This document shows positions 6,103 to 6,186 of a DNA stretch of 6,186 nt, one piece after another. Within the stretch, counting starts at the first letter, position 1, and every line of letters starts with the position of its first letter. Made by a program: the position numbers and the translations under genes. Under the pieces are notes generated by a model. The model did not search any database, was not told where the DNA came from, and saw only the letters and a list, made by a program, of their open reading frames with translations. Source of the DNA: Alkaliphilus sp. (GTDB taxonomy: Bacteria; Bacillota; Clostridia; Peptostreptococcales; Natronincolaceae); the NCBI GenBank assembly GCA_023230535.1, contig JALNXC010000081.1, positions 1-6,186 on the forward strand, read 5' to 3'.

Positions 6103-6186
6103 TTATACCGGATGGGTCTTTTCTTTTTCATTATACAATTCTGTCTCTATTTTATATTTGCCCGCCCATCTGTCTTTAAAGAAATT
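6103..6186 (-). CDS. C-terminal end of an unrecognised protein (partial)
   Basis: The frame is open from the right edge to a TAA at 6103-6105, giving 27 residues: NFFKDRWAGKYKIE followed by TELYNEKEKTHPV. The other two minus-strand frames stop in this stretch. The mixed charged composition and the hairpin just downstream make it look like a real gene end. The fragment is too short to assign a family. A plus-strand frame from an ATG at 6112 is also open to the edge, but it is a run of hydrophobic residues from AT-rich codons with no ribosome binding site. Confidence 0.5.
   Translation of the reverse strand, partial: NFFKDRWAGKYKIETELYNEKEKTHPV

Overview
The window is a stretch of bacterial chromosome that is AT-rich, tightly packed and coded entirely on the minus strand. 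Strong AGGAGG-type ribosome binding sites, AT-rich codon choice and the gene order cmk–plsC–ispH–rpsA point to a low-GC Gram-positive of the class Clostridia. The genus cannot be fixed from this sequence. I see no insertion sequence, CRISPR array, tRNA, rRNA, phage gene or sign of recent transfer.

In the direction of transcription (high to low coordinates) the layout is as follows. The last 27 codons of an unrecognised protein end at 6103 and are followed by a hairpin that may be a terminator. Next come surE (5'-nucleotidase family), an RpiR/MurR-type regulator with HTH and SIS domains, a histidine phosphatase (RHG motif) and a small single-pass membrane protein of unknown function. A well-formed sigma-A-type promoter (TTGAGG, 17 bp, TATAAT) then opens the second block: cmk (CMP kinase), plsC (acylglycerol-phosphate acyltransferase), ispH (last step of the MEP isoprenoid pathway) and the first 212 codons of an S1-type ribosomal protein gene cut by the left edge.

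The second block makes basic building materials: CMP/dCMP phosphorylation for nucleotides and CDP-lipids, phosphatidic acid for membranes, isoprenoid precursors, and a translation factor. The first block is looser: nucleotide and phosphoester hydrolases with a sugar-phosphate-type regulator whose target cannot be read from context.

No clearly new system is visible. The items most worth a second look are non-coding: the cmk leader (hairpin plus a 9-bp repeat that could mask the Shine-Dalgarno sequence), a perfect 16-bp palindrome over a TATAAT just upstream of ispH, and a G7 tract at the cmk/plsC junction where loss of one base would join the two reading frames. The unknown membrane protein is the only complete gene without a family assignment.
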